Shown piece by piece: positions 32,501-45,771 of a DNA stretch of 64,000 nucleotides (position 1 is its first letter; every line of letters starts with the position of its first letter). The notes under the pieces were generated by a model. The model was not told the DNA's origin. It worked only from the letters and a program-made list of their open reading frames with translations, and did not search any database. Made by a program: the position numbers and the translations under genes. The stretch is from contig NC_079910.1 in assembly GCF_024868665.1 (NCBI RefSeq), forward strand, positions 7,846,976 through 7,910,975, read 5' to 3'. The stretch comes from Triplophysa rosa. Its lineage: Eukaryota > Chordata > Actinopteri > Cypriniformes > Nemacheilidae.

Positions 32501-35500
32501 TATTATTATTTAGCAATCATAACCCACTGTCTGGTTGATGATCGCTGTATTGCCCTGCTGTTTGGGTCTCAGGCATTCTGAGTTTCCCTCAGGTAGACCA
32601 ATGATAACTGGCATACAGAGCTGGCATTGTGTGGCTTTCATCAAAGAGTGAGCTGTTGAAGAAGCTTTGCTGTTTGGACTATCATAGCTATCAGTGCAGG
32701 TGTACCAAGGGGGATGGGATGTAGACTGCTCACATTTCAACTGTGCTAAATCAACTGCATGAAACTCTCTGGGATTCCGGTAAAATGTTCAGCGTATAGG
32801 TCATTTCTCATGAATTACGTGCAGAGCAAACTCAGTCTCTTAAGTTTGTGAATATAGCAAAAGGGTTAGTGAGCCAAATACTGTCGACTCCACGTGTGGG
32901 TATTTTAGTTCAGCATTGACTCAGCACTGCCCTCTGCTGGAGAATAACCTGCAATACAATTAGTTGAAATGTACGAAATAAAATATTTTCTTAGGATTCC
33001 TTCTTTAGGGATTTTGTGTGTGTGTGTTTTACAAGGACAAAGACAAAAGCTTTGATAATAAGTTTATTTATGTCATTCTTGGGATTGATATTACTGTTGA
33101 TGTGAAACCTGCACAGATTTGTATTTTTATTCTAAAGATAGGAAAAATTACAATGGTAGTCAAAATTGCCCCAGAAAGGTTTGCTTTCCTACATTCTTCA
33201 AAATATCTTCTTTTGTGGTCAATAGAACAAAGAAATTAACTAAGCATTTTTTCCTACTATGCAGTCAATGGTGCAAAGAACTGTTTGGTTATAAGCATTC
33301 TTCCAAATATCTTTCTCGGTGTTCATCTTAGAACAAATAAATTTATACAGATTTGGAGCAACTTGGGGGTGAGGGAGGGTTACATTCTTGATGTAATACA
33401 AATGACACAGACCTTCCTCACAGACTACAGACCTTTTCACTCTTCACAAGAATGCAGGAATTTGACATGAAAATGTTGTCTTCTTGGTCACATATGTCCT
33501 TTCAAATAAAAATCACAGATATTTAGAACAAAAAGTAAAAGCAGCAAATAAGCAGATGTGCCTAGCCTAGACCGATCTATCCATCTCTACACTTTCCCTT
33601 CTTTATTTTTGAAGATCAAGCAATAGCAAAAACTTGAATAAATCTGTGTCTTTGATCTGCTCACGCAAGTACGACTTAATTTCCATTTTTAATTTTTTTC
33701 TTCCTCTCTGTGAAAGTGCCAGCATCAAGATTTACCTTGGTGTGCAAATGTGCTGGAATAGGTTTAAAGGAAATCTCCTCGCTCTCTCAAAGCTGAAGTA
33801 CAGATGTTATGGAGTTAATTAAAAATTTAGCAGTTTGTTTCTTCAGCACCAATTTAGGTTGCATCAAATGGGAGAAAGCAGAAGGTAAATATTTTTGAGA
33901 GATGCATGAACCTGTCACACACACTACTTGAATGGAAAATTTAATTAAGAGTGTATAATCTATTCTACTGTATATATTTATATACTTGACAAAATCGATT
34001 AAAGAAACATTACTATATTTATAAGCTCTACACTAGTTTATAGTTACCAATTAACTAATTAAATATTGTACAAAAGTCAAGATGCTCTTTGAAACATTCA
34101 CAAAGCACAAAATGGATCATCATATTTCACACAAACGTTTGGACTATAATACATTTCAAGACTTGTTTTTGCAAAATGTGGGGAAACAAAATTTTAAAGC
34201 ATACTAAACTACAAATCCAACCTGACGTTACACTTAAAACGTTATGCTTTTAATTTAATTTGAAAAATGATTACTTTTTATTTCCTTTTTGCACAAGAAA
34301 AAAATTCTCCACTGTATACATTAAAATCACTTTTGGTGATATTTTCCCTAAAGAGCGGGTCTGAGTGCACAAAGCCTGTATTTCTATCTCTGTCAAAACC
34401 TGTTGGCAAGCATCTTGCGTTGTCAATGCTCATTACTAACAAGCTGACACATCCAGAGGACAAGCGCACAGAGCATATTCCAGAACCCGTTTAACAGGTA
34501 TAACAGTAAGCCACCGCTTCATAAATAATTATCAATGTTTACTGAAATTGCATCAGATTGTTGACACAGGCCGTGTGTTTCTCTCCGTTCACACCTAAAT
34601 AACAACACGGTGAAAAAAAGAGTGTCAAGTCTCCAGGGCTGCCCCCCTCTTTCCCAACACAGATTGGCTGATCATGCCCCTGACATGAGTGGGGTTTTGA
34701 TTCTAGCACAGGTGTTGCACCAACGTTGGCACAGAATTCCCATGCCTGTGTACACAGCCCAGTGCTCACCACTATCTGCTGGCTCTTCCCAGCGGACCTG
34801 TACTTCTATTGAGGGATATTACAAGCGGCAGGCGCTCTCCTCTGATCTGCATGCGCTAGGCACTCTTACAGTCCTGGGTGAATTGTGCTTGACTTGTTCA
34901 ATTTGTTTAAAAGCCTCATTCGGCTCTTTGAAGCCACGCATCTTAGCATAAATCATAACCTGTCTTCTTGCTCACAAGTGCTTTGAAATGCAGCATCTGC
35001 TTTTGAGTCCCTGCTTTACAATTAGTTAGGCAACATCAATAGATTGACTAAATATCATCTTTCTTGATAATGAAGTGTTTGGGGTATACAGTGTGAAGGG
35101 GAGTGCGGCCTTATTTTGAATTCAGCCGTACCTGGATTTAGTGGACAGTTCATTAGGATGTACAGCAGAATGGTGCAAAAACAGACGCAACAATCAAATT
35201 GGGTTACTAGCAGGATAACCTACTTAAGTCTATTATGGTTGTGGGGTATAGAGCTTGTGTTGTTTACTCTTTCATCACTCCATTCCTGTTTTCAGTTTGT
35301 TCATTTGTTTTGCCAACTAGAGCCGTCTGTTCAGTTATGAGGAAAGGAAGGAAAGATCTTAGAAGACGAGACAAAAACTGGCAGTGACATGCCTGCGTGT
35401 CGTCAGCAAATGAAGCAGATAAATCAGTAGACTGTATACAACACAGTGAGAAAGTCCTTGACAGCCTTGAAATGACTAACACGTCAACCAAATGATGACA

Positions 35501-35779
35501 CATAATACACGTTTATTTGTCATGAACTTTCACTTTTAAAGCAGGGGTGGACAGTGAGCTTTTGTGACGCCAGGGTCGGCAAACTAATTTCCGCTTACAC
35601 TATCGAGTTGTTAATCGTGTTATGGTTTAGCAATGTAAAGAGAATCTGTCATATCGCTGATATATTACTTTCTTCTTTTTTATTAAAAAAACTCCCATAT
35701 TTGCAAAAATCCTCCTTTTTCCCATACAGTGTTATACAACCGGAAATTACTCTGCCGACTCTGGCGTCCCAAAAGCTCA
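32501..35779. other. Intergenic stretch with a worn short repeat, no gene seen
   Basis: AT-rich and non-coding by inspection. A worn fragment of the 'AAAGGGATAGTT' family lies at about 33140-33385 ('attcttcaaaatatcttctt', 'actatgcagtcaatgg'). The reading frame at 34610-34951 has no recognisable similarity and no exon context. Nothing else was recognised. Confidence 0.45.
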
Positions 35780-36092
35780 CCAGCGCCATCTTGTGCAACT
35801 AGCGAATTGCAACCAACGGCTCACTCCACCCCTTTCTTTCGAAGCACAACAGAGGCTTAGAGAGAACTAAGATGTGGTCATGTTTTCGATTCTTTGCCGA
35901 AGGAGATTTATTTATGAAACACGTTCTGTAGAGCAGTTTGTCCGTTTAGGGCTCCTGTGGAAACAACATGGCGACAAGGCAACAACATTCCATGCAAGCA
36001 GACCGGTATGTAGATAGAAATAGCTCGTTCTAAGGTAATAACAACATAACGCTTCATTATGTAAGGTCTTTATAACTCTGACCACTTTGGAA
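35780..36092. mobile_element. Worn copy of the 'GGTCCAGTG' MITE
   Basis: Inner words match the copies at 51679-52000 and 57144-57515: 'aattgcaaccaacggctcac', 'ttctttgccgaaggagattt', 'ccatgcaagcagacc', 'agctcgttctaaggtaataa' and 'taaggtctttataactctg'. Both terminal repeats are eroded, so the limits are approximate. Confidence 0.65.
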
Positions 36093-37515
36093 GACGTAAA
36101 CAATGCTGGTCCAACATTCGTCTCCTGTTTCAGTAGTTTTTTAACAATACACAAACGTTTGAACAAAAGAAAACCAACAGAACATTTATAACCAATTAAA
36201 AATGTTGGATGTAATTATATTTGTAAGATTTAAATAAAATAAAATAAAACTGGAAGTGCTTCTTCACATGTTTACGTCTTACGAAGTGGTCTATAACATT
36301 TTTCTTTTGCTAGTGTTCCTAATGTGTGTAATCTATATTAAAAATGATTTCTTAATCCTTACTCAGTAACCATGAATAACTGACAGTCATAGAAACTGAT
36401 TGCTGAAAAAGATTCCGGGAACGGGAGGGCTCACTAAGGGGCTGTTCAAAAAAAGGTTTTTTACAGTACATCCCAGTTATCAGGCCTGCCTTTAGTGCAA
36501 GTCCAAGATATTTGTCATTTGTCAATTTGTCATTAATCCAGCAGAATAGGTTTGATTTTATTACCTGCACACTCCATTAAGCCCAAGATCAAAGTAAAGT
36601 TGATCCACTGTTCTTCCTCATCATAATATGCCTCAACTTCAATCTGTAACATTAGGAATTCTTTTTACACCAAGAAAAGAGAAAGAGAAGGAAAAACAGA
36701 GAAAACCTCCACTTAAGTTTTTCATTTTCCAAAGGCAAGTATTTGATCAGTAGTCATAAATTAAAGGTACGGAAGTGCAAATTACGGCATGAGGATTAGA
36801 TAAAAGCGCGTCTCTGTCAAAAGGTGGCATCTTCAAAGCTCCCCTACTTAAGCAGCACACAACAGCTTGTTGCTGATCCCTGGCATGGCTCGCTGCCGGA
36901 TGACATCTCTACGTGCATTATGGGGGCTGTGCTATAACCGAGGGGGCCAAACAGCTGCTGACGGAGGTGTACAAACACAAATAAATCTACATCTGTGAGC
37001 AGAGAGCTGCTACTCACGTCAGGGACGCTGCTACTGGCTCATCACTAATGCATCGGGCGAGCAGGATGCATATGGCCCGGGAGTAGAGTCGAGGAGGGGC
37101 GAAACGGGTGTTTTGTGGGTCTGAGTATGAAGACTTGAGAAGAATTGAAGACTCATGTCAAAGATATTTTACACATTTATCTCAGATACTACTACTTTAA
37201 AAGAACAGTTTCATGATATATTATATACACACACATATATACAGTATATATGAAGAGTTTGATTCCAAGATGAGATAACTCAGTTTTTTTTTTAAATAAG
37301 TTTTATTTTATTGTGTATTCCAATTGATATCAATCAAACTGCAGTTGGTTTGTTTTCATTTAAGCCATAGTAACTAAAAAAAAATACAGCTAATTAACAA
37401 AATAAAACATGATAACATAATAAAAAAACATGATTTTTGAAAATTTTAAAATGTTATTTAAAGTTATTTAGTCTCATTTTGGAACCAAACTCTTCATATA
37501 TACTGTATATATACC

Positions 37516-37555
<40 letters not shown>

Positions 37556-39512
37556 CCTAAATGTAATTTACATTATGTATAAATCTAAACATAAATATTG
37601 CACATATTTCTTAATTATTTACATATATGTGGTTGCATTTATATATACATATAAATATACACAACACACTCACATATATTACATGAACGCAAACCTTTAT
37701 TTTGGAATCTTTTAATCGCGTTTAATCTGTTTATCAGCACTATTTTTTATATAACTATTTTTATTTTATTATTTATTTACAACTTTATTTAACTAGCTAA
37801 CCAAATAAAGACAATGGAGATAAAATGCATTTGTAAATAAAACAAACATCCTGAGGTTTCTGCTTTGTTATCAAATGGAGGTACAGGAATCATGTGTGTA
37901 ATTAGAGCCCAGCCATCAACACTTGACATATTACATGCCTCACTGTAATTCTGAGCTTCTGTGGAAATTGGCAGGGGTCCATGTGCCGCACAATACCCAC
38001 ATTAACTCAACATTGTCAGGTGTTCTGACTATTTATTTTCCTTTGTTTCAGTATGTGTTTGTGTGTATTTGATTGATAATCAGTCTGTTCTTTCCTGTTG
38101 TTTTCAGACTGGCTTTTATATTATTAATATCACGTTGCCTTAGTCTGACAGCTATTGTGGGGAATCACTGTTTAGTGTTTTAGGGGTTTAAAGAACATGA
38201 ACCATGAATAAACAATGTCCCCTTGCAGTTTAAATTAGTCATCATCTATTTTAAACTTTTATACAATGGAAGAGTGGAATTTACTGAACTAGATATAAAT
38301 TGGCAACAAGTGGGATCTTCAATATGTATAGAAAAAGTATTTATAAATAAAATGTAAAAATATATGATATTACAATGATTTCTGTCTATTAAACTATACA
38401 TCCTTGATTTCAAATGTAATATGTCAGACCAAAGCAACACAGCAAATTTGAGAGTCCACTTCAAACCTATAGTATAGATGGTTTCATCGGAATTGAATAC
38501 TTTTTTTCAGTTACTTTAATTCAATAAATGGCATGCTCATAAACTGTCATGAAAATGAAATGCCAACAGAAGTATTTATAATAATATTCTCAGACTTTTG
38601 GGCCACATATTTAATTTTACTCTAGAAATCTAAAACTATCATCATCAAACAAACTTCATCACTTCTATCAAGCAGTCTGTCTTGCAGTGTAACCGAGTTC
38701 TTCAGGTTGAATGGCTGGTCTTCAAAAAGGATGTCTTTTCAATATGGGTGAGTTCAAAGTGATGAAGTAGTCTTCAAAGCTCAAACCCCAAGCAAATTTC
38801 ATTCAGATGGCAACTTTCAGAGCTTGTCACATGACTTTTGGGGTCAAAGACCTGAATTGCTCTGGTTTACCATCTATTGTTGCTCTGGGATTAAGCAGTC
38901 AGTGTATATTTAAATAACAGACAGGCCAGATCAGTATTAAGGGAGCGAGGTGCTCATGGCTGTGAAATCTTCACTTTCGTTTTATACTCCGTTCCAGTAC
39001 AGTACAGCTTCCGTTTCTTTTCGACTTTTCGTCTTTGGCAGTGCAGGCGCATGTCAAGCGATTGTTGAATTGAAATATTGATGTAGAATATCAAAGCATG
39101 GGGTATAGCTCCTGTGTTTCCCGAACTAACCGAAAGCTGCTTTGATCACAAGCTCCTGTGATCTGACTTCTGAAGTTGTTAAGAGTACTGGAAAACAAAA
39201 TGCAAACAAACTTCAAGTGCCCCTAGTAATGATAAAAGTTTTCTCTGACAAGAAGATTTTTTGCGCTTTTTCATTTCAATACATAAATGACGGATCTCCA
39301 TCTTGCATAAATGCAAATGGACAAGCACTAAAAATTGTAAACACAAAAAAATTCACCTGTCAAGGGTTTCGCTTATTTATTTAGACTGTTGTCTGCATTT
39401 CTTTTATATTCCTCTGCTGACTAACAAAACATTTCATACAACTAAGTCACAGTAAAGAATTTCTTTGCTGTTTTTTAATCTTTCATTTGACATAGGCTAC
39501 AATCTTTTAACC
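36093..39512. other. Intergenic stretch with an AT-microsatellite element, no gene seen
   Basis: Contains an inverted pair of about 30 bases at 37238-37270 and 37476-37508 ('atatatgaagagtttgattc' against 'aaccaaactcttcatatata'), followed by a (TA)n tract at 37521-37550. Together these look like a small DNA element ending in a microsatellite. Bases 36830-37100 are less AT-rich and higher in complexity, a weak candidate for a regulatory element. No gene was recognised. Confidence 0.45.
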
Positions 39513-39825
39513 TTAAAGGGACAGTTCACCACAAATAAAAATCTGTCGTCATTTTCACACCCTCGAGTTGTTCCAAACCTGTATAAATTTCCTTGTTCTG
39601 ATGAACACAGAGAAATATATTTGTAAGAATGCTTGTAACCAAACAGTTTTTGGCCACCGTTGATTACCAGAGTAGAAAAAATTACAATGGTATAGTCAAA
39701 AGTGCCCCAGAACTGTTTGCTTTCCTACATTCTTCAAAATATCTTCAATATCTTCTAAAGAAATTTACAAAGAAATTTTCCTGCTATGGTAGTCAGTGGT
39801 GGCCGAGAACTGTTTGGTAACAATA
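39513..39825 (+). mobile_element. Copy of the TTAA 'AAAGGGACAGTT' short repeat
   Basis: Begins TTAA then 'agggacagttcaccacaaat'. It carries 'ttgttccaaacctgtataaa', 'attcttcaaaatatcttc' and 'gctatggtagtcagtggtgg'. The right end is degraded. Confidence 0.65.
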
Positions 39826-42699
39826 TAAGCAAACCTGCATAATCATATAACATAATATATTACATGAGCATTATATGAGCCTTAACTATTAGAGCATAAA
39901 TATCAACATTACAACATTGTTTAGTAAAAAAGCTTTGCATTATCATGTCCTATACATTCCTCAAGTCTGTCATGGTAATTATAAACAGCTCGCTTCCTGA
40001 TTGCATCGATTAGTGTTTTAAGGTGAACGGATGCAGGGGGCAGCAGGTTTTACCATGACTTCTGTCTCATCCATTATGCCACATTTGTCAAGCTGGGGGT
40101 TTTAAGACTCATTTAGTCCATGTGGGGCTGTAAACTGGCTTTTGGAGATGGTCAACAGTACCAAAGCGTGTGGCTTGCTGTTTGGAGTGCAGATGGTCAA
40201 GACAGCTGGAACAATTTAGTGATCTGAGGCTCTTAAACTGCCCTCCAGACAAGCTAAAACAGCTTGCCTGCCATTGTTTTGGTTATTTTATGAGGACATT
40301 GATCTTTGAATGAATGCATTTTGCAATGGTGATGAAGAACGAGGGGCACTCTAACACGCACCTTAGATCAAGAATAAAAATATTTCGTTTTTTAAATTAG
40401 ACAAAAATGATAATAAACAGCATTTTAAATAATCAAATGTCAGATGAAAATAGTTATGATGCATAATGACTGTAAATAATCTGATCATCTTTTAAACAAG
40501 CTTTTATGTTGTTTCAATTCCAAATTCAAACCATTAAGACAACCGAGCTTTATTAACACTCGAACGTATGCAGATAAATAAATCCTGCGACAGGGTACAA
40601 TGTACAGCTACCTAACAGCAGATGAATCCTCTATGTTCAAGGCAGTTCTCCCGATTGCCTGCCATCAGCTACAGCTGCCTAATGAAGGCTGGGATCTGTG
40701 CTTGCTTTGGAAATGAGTTTTCCCTTGAAAACAGCGTAAGCCTATCCAGGTCTATTTAAATGAGGTAACATGGGGAAGGTAAGCACAACCACTGGAGCAT
40801 TGTTTGCACAGTTCAAAGTAAGGAGAGCATACTTTGCACTTCAAAGACGCTCATCTGGGAGGCTGTGAGAGGAGGGGGGAGGGGGATTTAGGGGACAGGA
40901 AATAAGAATCTGGGTAATTAACAACTTCTGCTCTGTAATAAAGCGCAAGAAAGGAGACAGAAGCGGCCTCCCCTACGTTAAGAGACCAAATATTTGATGC
41001 ATTATACTTGCGTCCTTTTCCTGACTGTTACTGTGTTTTATTAGTATTACGCACCTTAATTGCCCCCAAAACAGTGTAAGGATGTGCTGCTTATTATGTT
41101 GTGTAAGATCTAACAGTATCTAACATGATTTTTACACAGAACAACAATTTTGCACCAGAATAATTTTAGAACAAGTATGTTGTTTGATTTTTTGGATAAA
41201 CGCTTCTACTTACAGTACCTGTCAGCAGACACTTTAATGAAAGTGATTGAGATTGGAATCACAAAACACATTAATTTATTTGTTGTGACGGAAGTATCGT
41301 ATGCACTAATGCACCCTTTCATAATTTAACATAACATTTTTTGTTGATTTTCTGATGTTTAGCACGTAACAGTATAAGGCAAATCTGCATTTGCAGGTCT
41401 AGAGTATTAATTTATTTCCTGAGTGTTGTATTTGATGTAACACATAAGAATAACAAATCTAAACAAAATTAGTTATTTTAATTTAATGTGACTATTTGAA
41501 GAGAGAGGGAGAGACATACCTGCATTGTATGTTTGGGTATGTTTTTTAATTCATAGAGGCAGAATGTCAAATTATGCTAATCCAATGTTACAAGTGTTCA
41601 GTCACTCCTTTTTCAAAATTTTACGGAAGGAAGATTTTGTTAGAAAAAAATACAATCAATTTCCTACAAATCTTACTACATTCCCTCATAGAGGATGCAT
41701 TGTGGTCGCTTAACCAATATAAGCATGTTTTATATTGGTTAAGCAACACAATGCATATCAGATGGAAAAAAAGTGTATTTAAAAGAAATGCTTACATCAT
41801 GTATATATGTGCATGTGAAGCAATACCATTTCAATACTTTTTTAATTCATGTCACATTTAACCCTATTGCAGTTTTTAAGAGAAATAAAACCACCAGACT
41901 GCAGACTTTTATACGATTTTCCCCCTTAAAATTTGCTAATTAAATAACTTATTAGAAATTGATAACAGCTAAACATTTCTTTTTTTCCCTCAAATGCTTT
42001 GCAGCGGGTTACTTTAAAGGACATTATGTTGTATATCACTTTTTTTGTTAGTTCGTTTCAAAGACACTCGTCAACCACTCCCAAACTTAAAAAAAAGTTA
42101 AATACAGATGTAAAAGCAACACGAGCCCGCATTGAAAATCGATTTAAAAGGCACATATAGCCTACTGCAGCTATAAGTTTAGCTCGTTTCCTCCGTGTCA
42201 TTTCATTTCTCCATCACTGTGGTATATTTTAGCAGAGACTAAAGCAATGCATATGTTGGGACAAAGGTCAATTGTTATGCGACAAGAGGTGAGAAGCAAC
42301 ACAAAGCCATGAGGATTTTACATGTATTAAGATGTTAAACGGCTTTCCGACTTCAATGTAAATTCTCTGAAAGGCTCAAAGTGTTAGATGAACTTTACGT
42401 GGCTTCGCCTTTAATCCCTTTAAATGTGCTGACGCCCTTAACTTGAACCCGATGTGTGAAAATGTCACGCAGAGCTCTTTATTTATAATGTCACTTACGA
42501 GTGCGAACTACTGAGTTTTCTTTCATTTCTTTTGTTGGACTGTAACTCGTATAAATACTGTTTGAATGAAAATAGCGCTACTTTAAATTACCTTGTTCAT
42601 TTTCTCAAACGCTTAACGAGAGAATTCACATTAATAGTTTTGCTCTCCAACATTCCTGACATCATTCAGGTATTTCAATTAACACATCATCATCTTCAA
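39826..42699. other. Gene-free region upstream of the Sp gene
   Basis: No coding sequence, RNA gene or long repeat was recognised. Bases 40560-41000 are of relatively high complexity ('ccatcagctacagctgccta', 'gtctatttaaatgaggtaac') and are the part most likely to be conserved non-coding DNA. This is an impression from composition only. Confidence 0.4.
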
Positions 42700-43588
42700 T
42701 TTACAAACAACAAGCTAATATCAAAGACCAGATTAACAGTGATGCTGAAAAGACAATTAGGGAGAATTGAACTAAATGCCTAGAATACTTTTTGAAAAGT
42801 TTAACACGCCTAACTAACATTAACTATTTCTATGTAACGTATAACAAACCATCAGCTACTGTTCGTAAAAATATTAAATGTAGGCTATATTCACTTTTTG
42901 CTGACCTATTATAAAGTTTAAGCAAGGATGTTTTCTTTTTTCGTTCTCATTTTGACACATCAAGAACGATTGAGTCATTAAACGTGTAAATATGAATTAC
43001 ACGTGAACAAACGTTCACGTATTAGACACTTCTCACAAACAACCGGTCAAAGGAAAGGGGCTCGTACAGGTTAACATTTGGCAAAATTAAATTAGAATAA
43101 AATGAGGCTATAATACACACCCCTTTTCCTAATCTCTCAAAGATTGCCCTCCCCAATATTACCCCGCCGCATCTCTCTTCCATTTACTGGCCCTCCTGAT
43201 ACATACTTAAGAGTCCCCGTCGAGAGGATCTTTTCCCTACAAAGAGAAGATGCAATCTGAGCGCCTTTGAAATGATCCTCGGGATTTATTGCGATAGGCC
43301 CATCATTCGCACTTCAAAAGGAGGAGTCCTGGATTGAAAGCCGCTGGTTTTGAAAAAGGGACTCAGAAAACCGAACGAGCAAGAGCGCACAGTTGTCAAC
43401 GACTCCACAGCTGAAAGGACAGTGGAGCTGGTGTGAGAAGACAGCATCTAAGGATTACAAATACATCACGATAACGAGTTTTGCGGACAAGCCGAGCGTG
43501 GATCATTGCGCGATTTCTACTTAACGTCTCACTTTGGCACGGCGCGCGCTTTACGCAGGTGTGGATTTCTTGAGCAACCGGTGTACAG
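42700..43588 (+). promoter_or_regulatory. Putative promoter and 5' UTR of sp5l with Tcf/Lef-like sites
   Basis: No TATA box is evident close to the gene. Core Tcf/Lef words (WWCAAAG on either strand) occur at 42720-42726 (atcaaag) and 43265-43271 (ctttgaa, reverse strand), with weaker variants nearby. Sp5-type genes are known direct targets of Wnt/beta-catenin signalling, so the sites fit, but words this short also occur by chance. From about 43250 the composition becomes GC-richer, consistent with a first exon starting there. Confidence 0.45.
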
Positions 43589-45024
43589 ATGGCTGCTTTA
43601 ACCTTATCGAGAGCGGATAATTTTCTTCACAATTTCTTACAGGTACTGTGCTTAGTAGTTTTCTTGCCTCTATTACGTTGTATTATTACTGATAAAGAAC
43701 TGAAAAGCGCGCGCATCACATGAACAACTTAACAATTTTTCTTTATAAAAGTCCCCCCGAAGGCTTATTGTGAGCAATATCCTGTTTTGTTTTTTGTGTT
43801 ACTGAGTTTTTTTTTTCAATTGACTTAATTTTACAATCAGTATTAGTTAATTTGACTATCTTTCTGTATATCTATCTACGTAAATCTGGTTTCATATTTT
43901 GTGTGTACTGTGTATATATTTATATTGTATAGACATACACAAATATTTCAACTATTTTTTAGTAATAGTTGTTTATTTTTTTCTTCCAGGATCGCACCCC
44001 CAGCTCTTCTCCAGAGAGTGGCCCTAGCGCCCTATCCTTTTTGGCCACCACATGCAGTCAAGCCTGGCAAGAGGGGTCACAGCTCCCCTACGAAGGGCCA
44101 GTGGCATCCGCATCCAGCATGTTTCAGCTCTGGAGCAACGACATGCCACCTAACCCCAGCCTGAGTGCCCACCAGATGACCTTCACAGTACCTAAGGTGC
44201 AGTTCCCTGGACACATGCAGCCCAGCCTGGGCTCCCATTCCCATCATCATCACCACCACCACCATCACCACCACGAGTTACCTCTCACTCCCCCGGCCGA
44301 GCCTCCGTCTGCATACTCCTTTGAGCTATCTCCAGTAAAGATGCTCTCCTCCCAGGCACAGGGTAATGCACCATATTATGCACAGCACAATGCTGTGACT
44401 CAGAACTTTCCCACCTTCCTCCAGAACACTTCAGCCAGACCTCACCTTCCCGGCGGGCACGTTGAGGACGGCCAGCAGTGGTGGAGTCTCCCTCAAGGTA
44501 ACGGCACAGCCCCGGGTCACCCTTTCTCTCTGGGTAGGCAGCTGGTTTTGGGTCACCAGCCCCAAATTGCAGCCCTGCTGCAGGGCACATCAAAGGGTCT
44601 GTTGAGCTCGACACGCCGGTGCCGCAGGTGCAAGTGCCCAAATTGCCAATCCACAGGAAATGGCAGTGCCACGCTGGAGTTCGGAAAGAAAAGACTGCAC
44701 ATTTGCCACATTCCAGATTGTGGTAAGGTCTACAAAAAGACCTCACACCTGAAGGCACACCTGCGCTGGCATGCCGGTGAGCGACCCTTCATCTGCAACT
44801 GGCTCTTCTGCGGAAAAAGCTTCACGCGCTCGGATGAGCTGCAGCGGCACCTGCGCACGCACACCGGGGAGAAGCGCTTCGGCTGTCAGCAGTGCGGAAA
44901 AAGGTTCATGCGTAGTGATCACCTCTCCAAGCATGTGAAGACCCACCAGAGCAGGAAGAGTCGGTCCAGTCAGCCTCCTCACAGTGGAAGTGATGCACTG
45001 CTAAGCAACATTAAGAGAGAATAA
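43589..45024 (+). CDS. sp5l: Sp5-type zinc-finger transcription factor, two coding exons
   Basis: Family role: nuclear activator or repressor that binds GC/GT boxes and acts downstream of Wnt and FGF in mesoderm and tail patterning. Exon 1 (43589-43642) encodes [18 protein letters not shown]; exon 2 (43990-45024) follows in phase, giving 362 residues. The N-terminus ('[12 protein letters not shown]'), the 'LPLTPPAEP' and 'FELSPVKML' motifs and the 'WWSLPQ' word are those of Sp5 rather than Sp7 or Sp8. A Buttonhead box with '[10 protein letters not shown]' lies at about 229-238. Three C2H2 fingers follow at about 255-279, 285-309 and 315-337, including '[18 protein letters not shown]' and '[12 protein letters not shown]'. 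An unusual run of eleven histidines sits just before 'ELPLTPP'. The start codon is chosen because it gives the family's N-terminus. A Sp5a or Sp5b identity is possible; sp5l is the best guess. Confidence 0.9.
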
Positions 45025-45771
45025 AAATTATAGAACAAAGACTGCACAATGCAAAAGAACTCACTGTAGAGTCTTTGGACTATCAGGGAACAGCTAACAC
45101 ATGAAGCAGCTAAAGTGTTTTTGCATAAATGGCATAAAAATGTGTGTCTATGTTTTTTAAACAGATATTCCAAAAAGCAATAGAAAGAAAACACTGGAGG
45201 AGTGCTTGCACACCATGCTGCACTGAAGAAAATATGCTGCTTATTGGGGACTTTAGAGACTTAAAACCACATTCAAGGTTTAATTTTGCCTGTGATTTGT
45301 GAGCTGATAAAAACAACATATTTTCATGCCACTGTATGCAGAGATGTCTCATGATAAAATGTTTCCCTTGCACATTTATTTAATTGTAATTCAAATCATT
45401 TCGAAAAAAATTCTCTAAACTCAGCTTAAAGTATTTGTTATTTTATGGTTGTACAATTGCTGTTTGTTTACATTTTGTTGTTGCTTTGGTTTTGAACGCT
45501 ACTTTCTTGTTTAGGGAATTGTTGCCTTATGAAATAATTCTGGTTGCAACCAGCCAAATTTGCCAACACCATTCCTTTGCCGAATCTATTTCCCTTCAAA
45601 TGTAAATTCCAAATAAATAATAGCTATAGTTTTCAAAAGTGAAATCAAATGTATATAATGTTATAGTGCACAGTTCAGCGAACATCAAGATAGCATGTGA
45701 AATATAAATAAACATAACTGTGCAAATCTTGTGTTTTGCAGTTCTTCGTTCCTTCACCGCAAAATGTATTT
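45025..45771 (+). other. Probable 3' UTR of the Sp gene
   Basis: AT-rich sequence directly after the stop codon with several possible polyadenylation signals (AATAAA-type words near 45611 and 45705). No other gene is visible. The exact end of the transcript cannot be fixed by sequence alone. Confidence 0.4.

Noticed and set aside
34610..34951. 113-codon + frame in the intergenic region
   Set aside because: No similarity recognised, no flanking splice sites in phase with another frame, and no promoter or polyadenylation context.
38246..38464. 72-codon - frame that might be a LINE fragment
   Set aside because: No catalytic or conserved motif was seen and the surroundings are plain AT-rich sequence.
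44285..44758. 157-codon open frame antisense to the Sp gene
   Set aside because: It is the mirror of a real, conserved exon with GC-rich codons; its translation has no family features.
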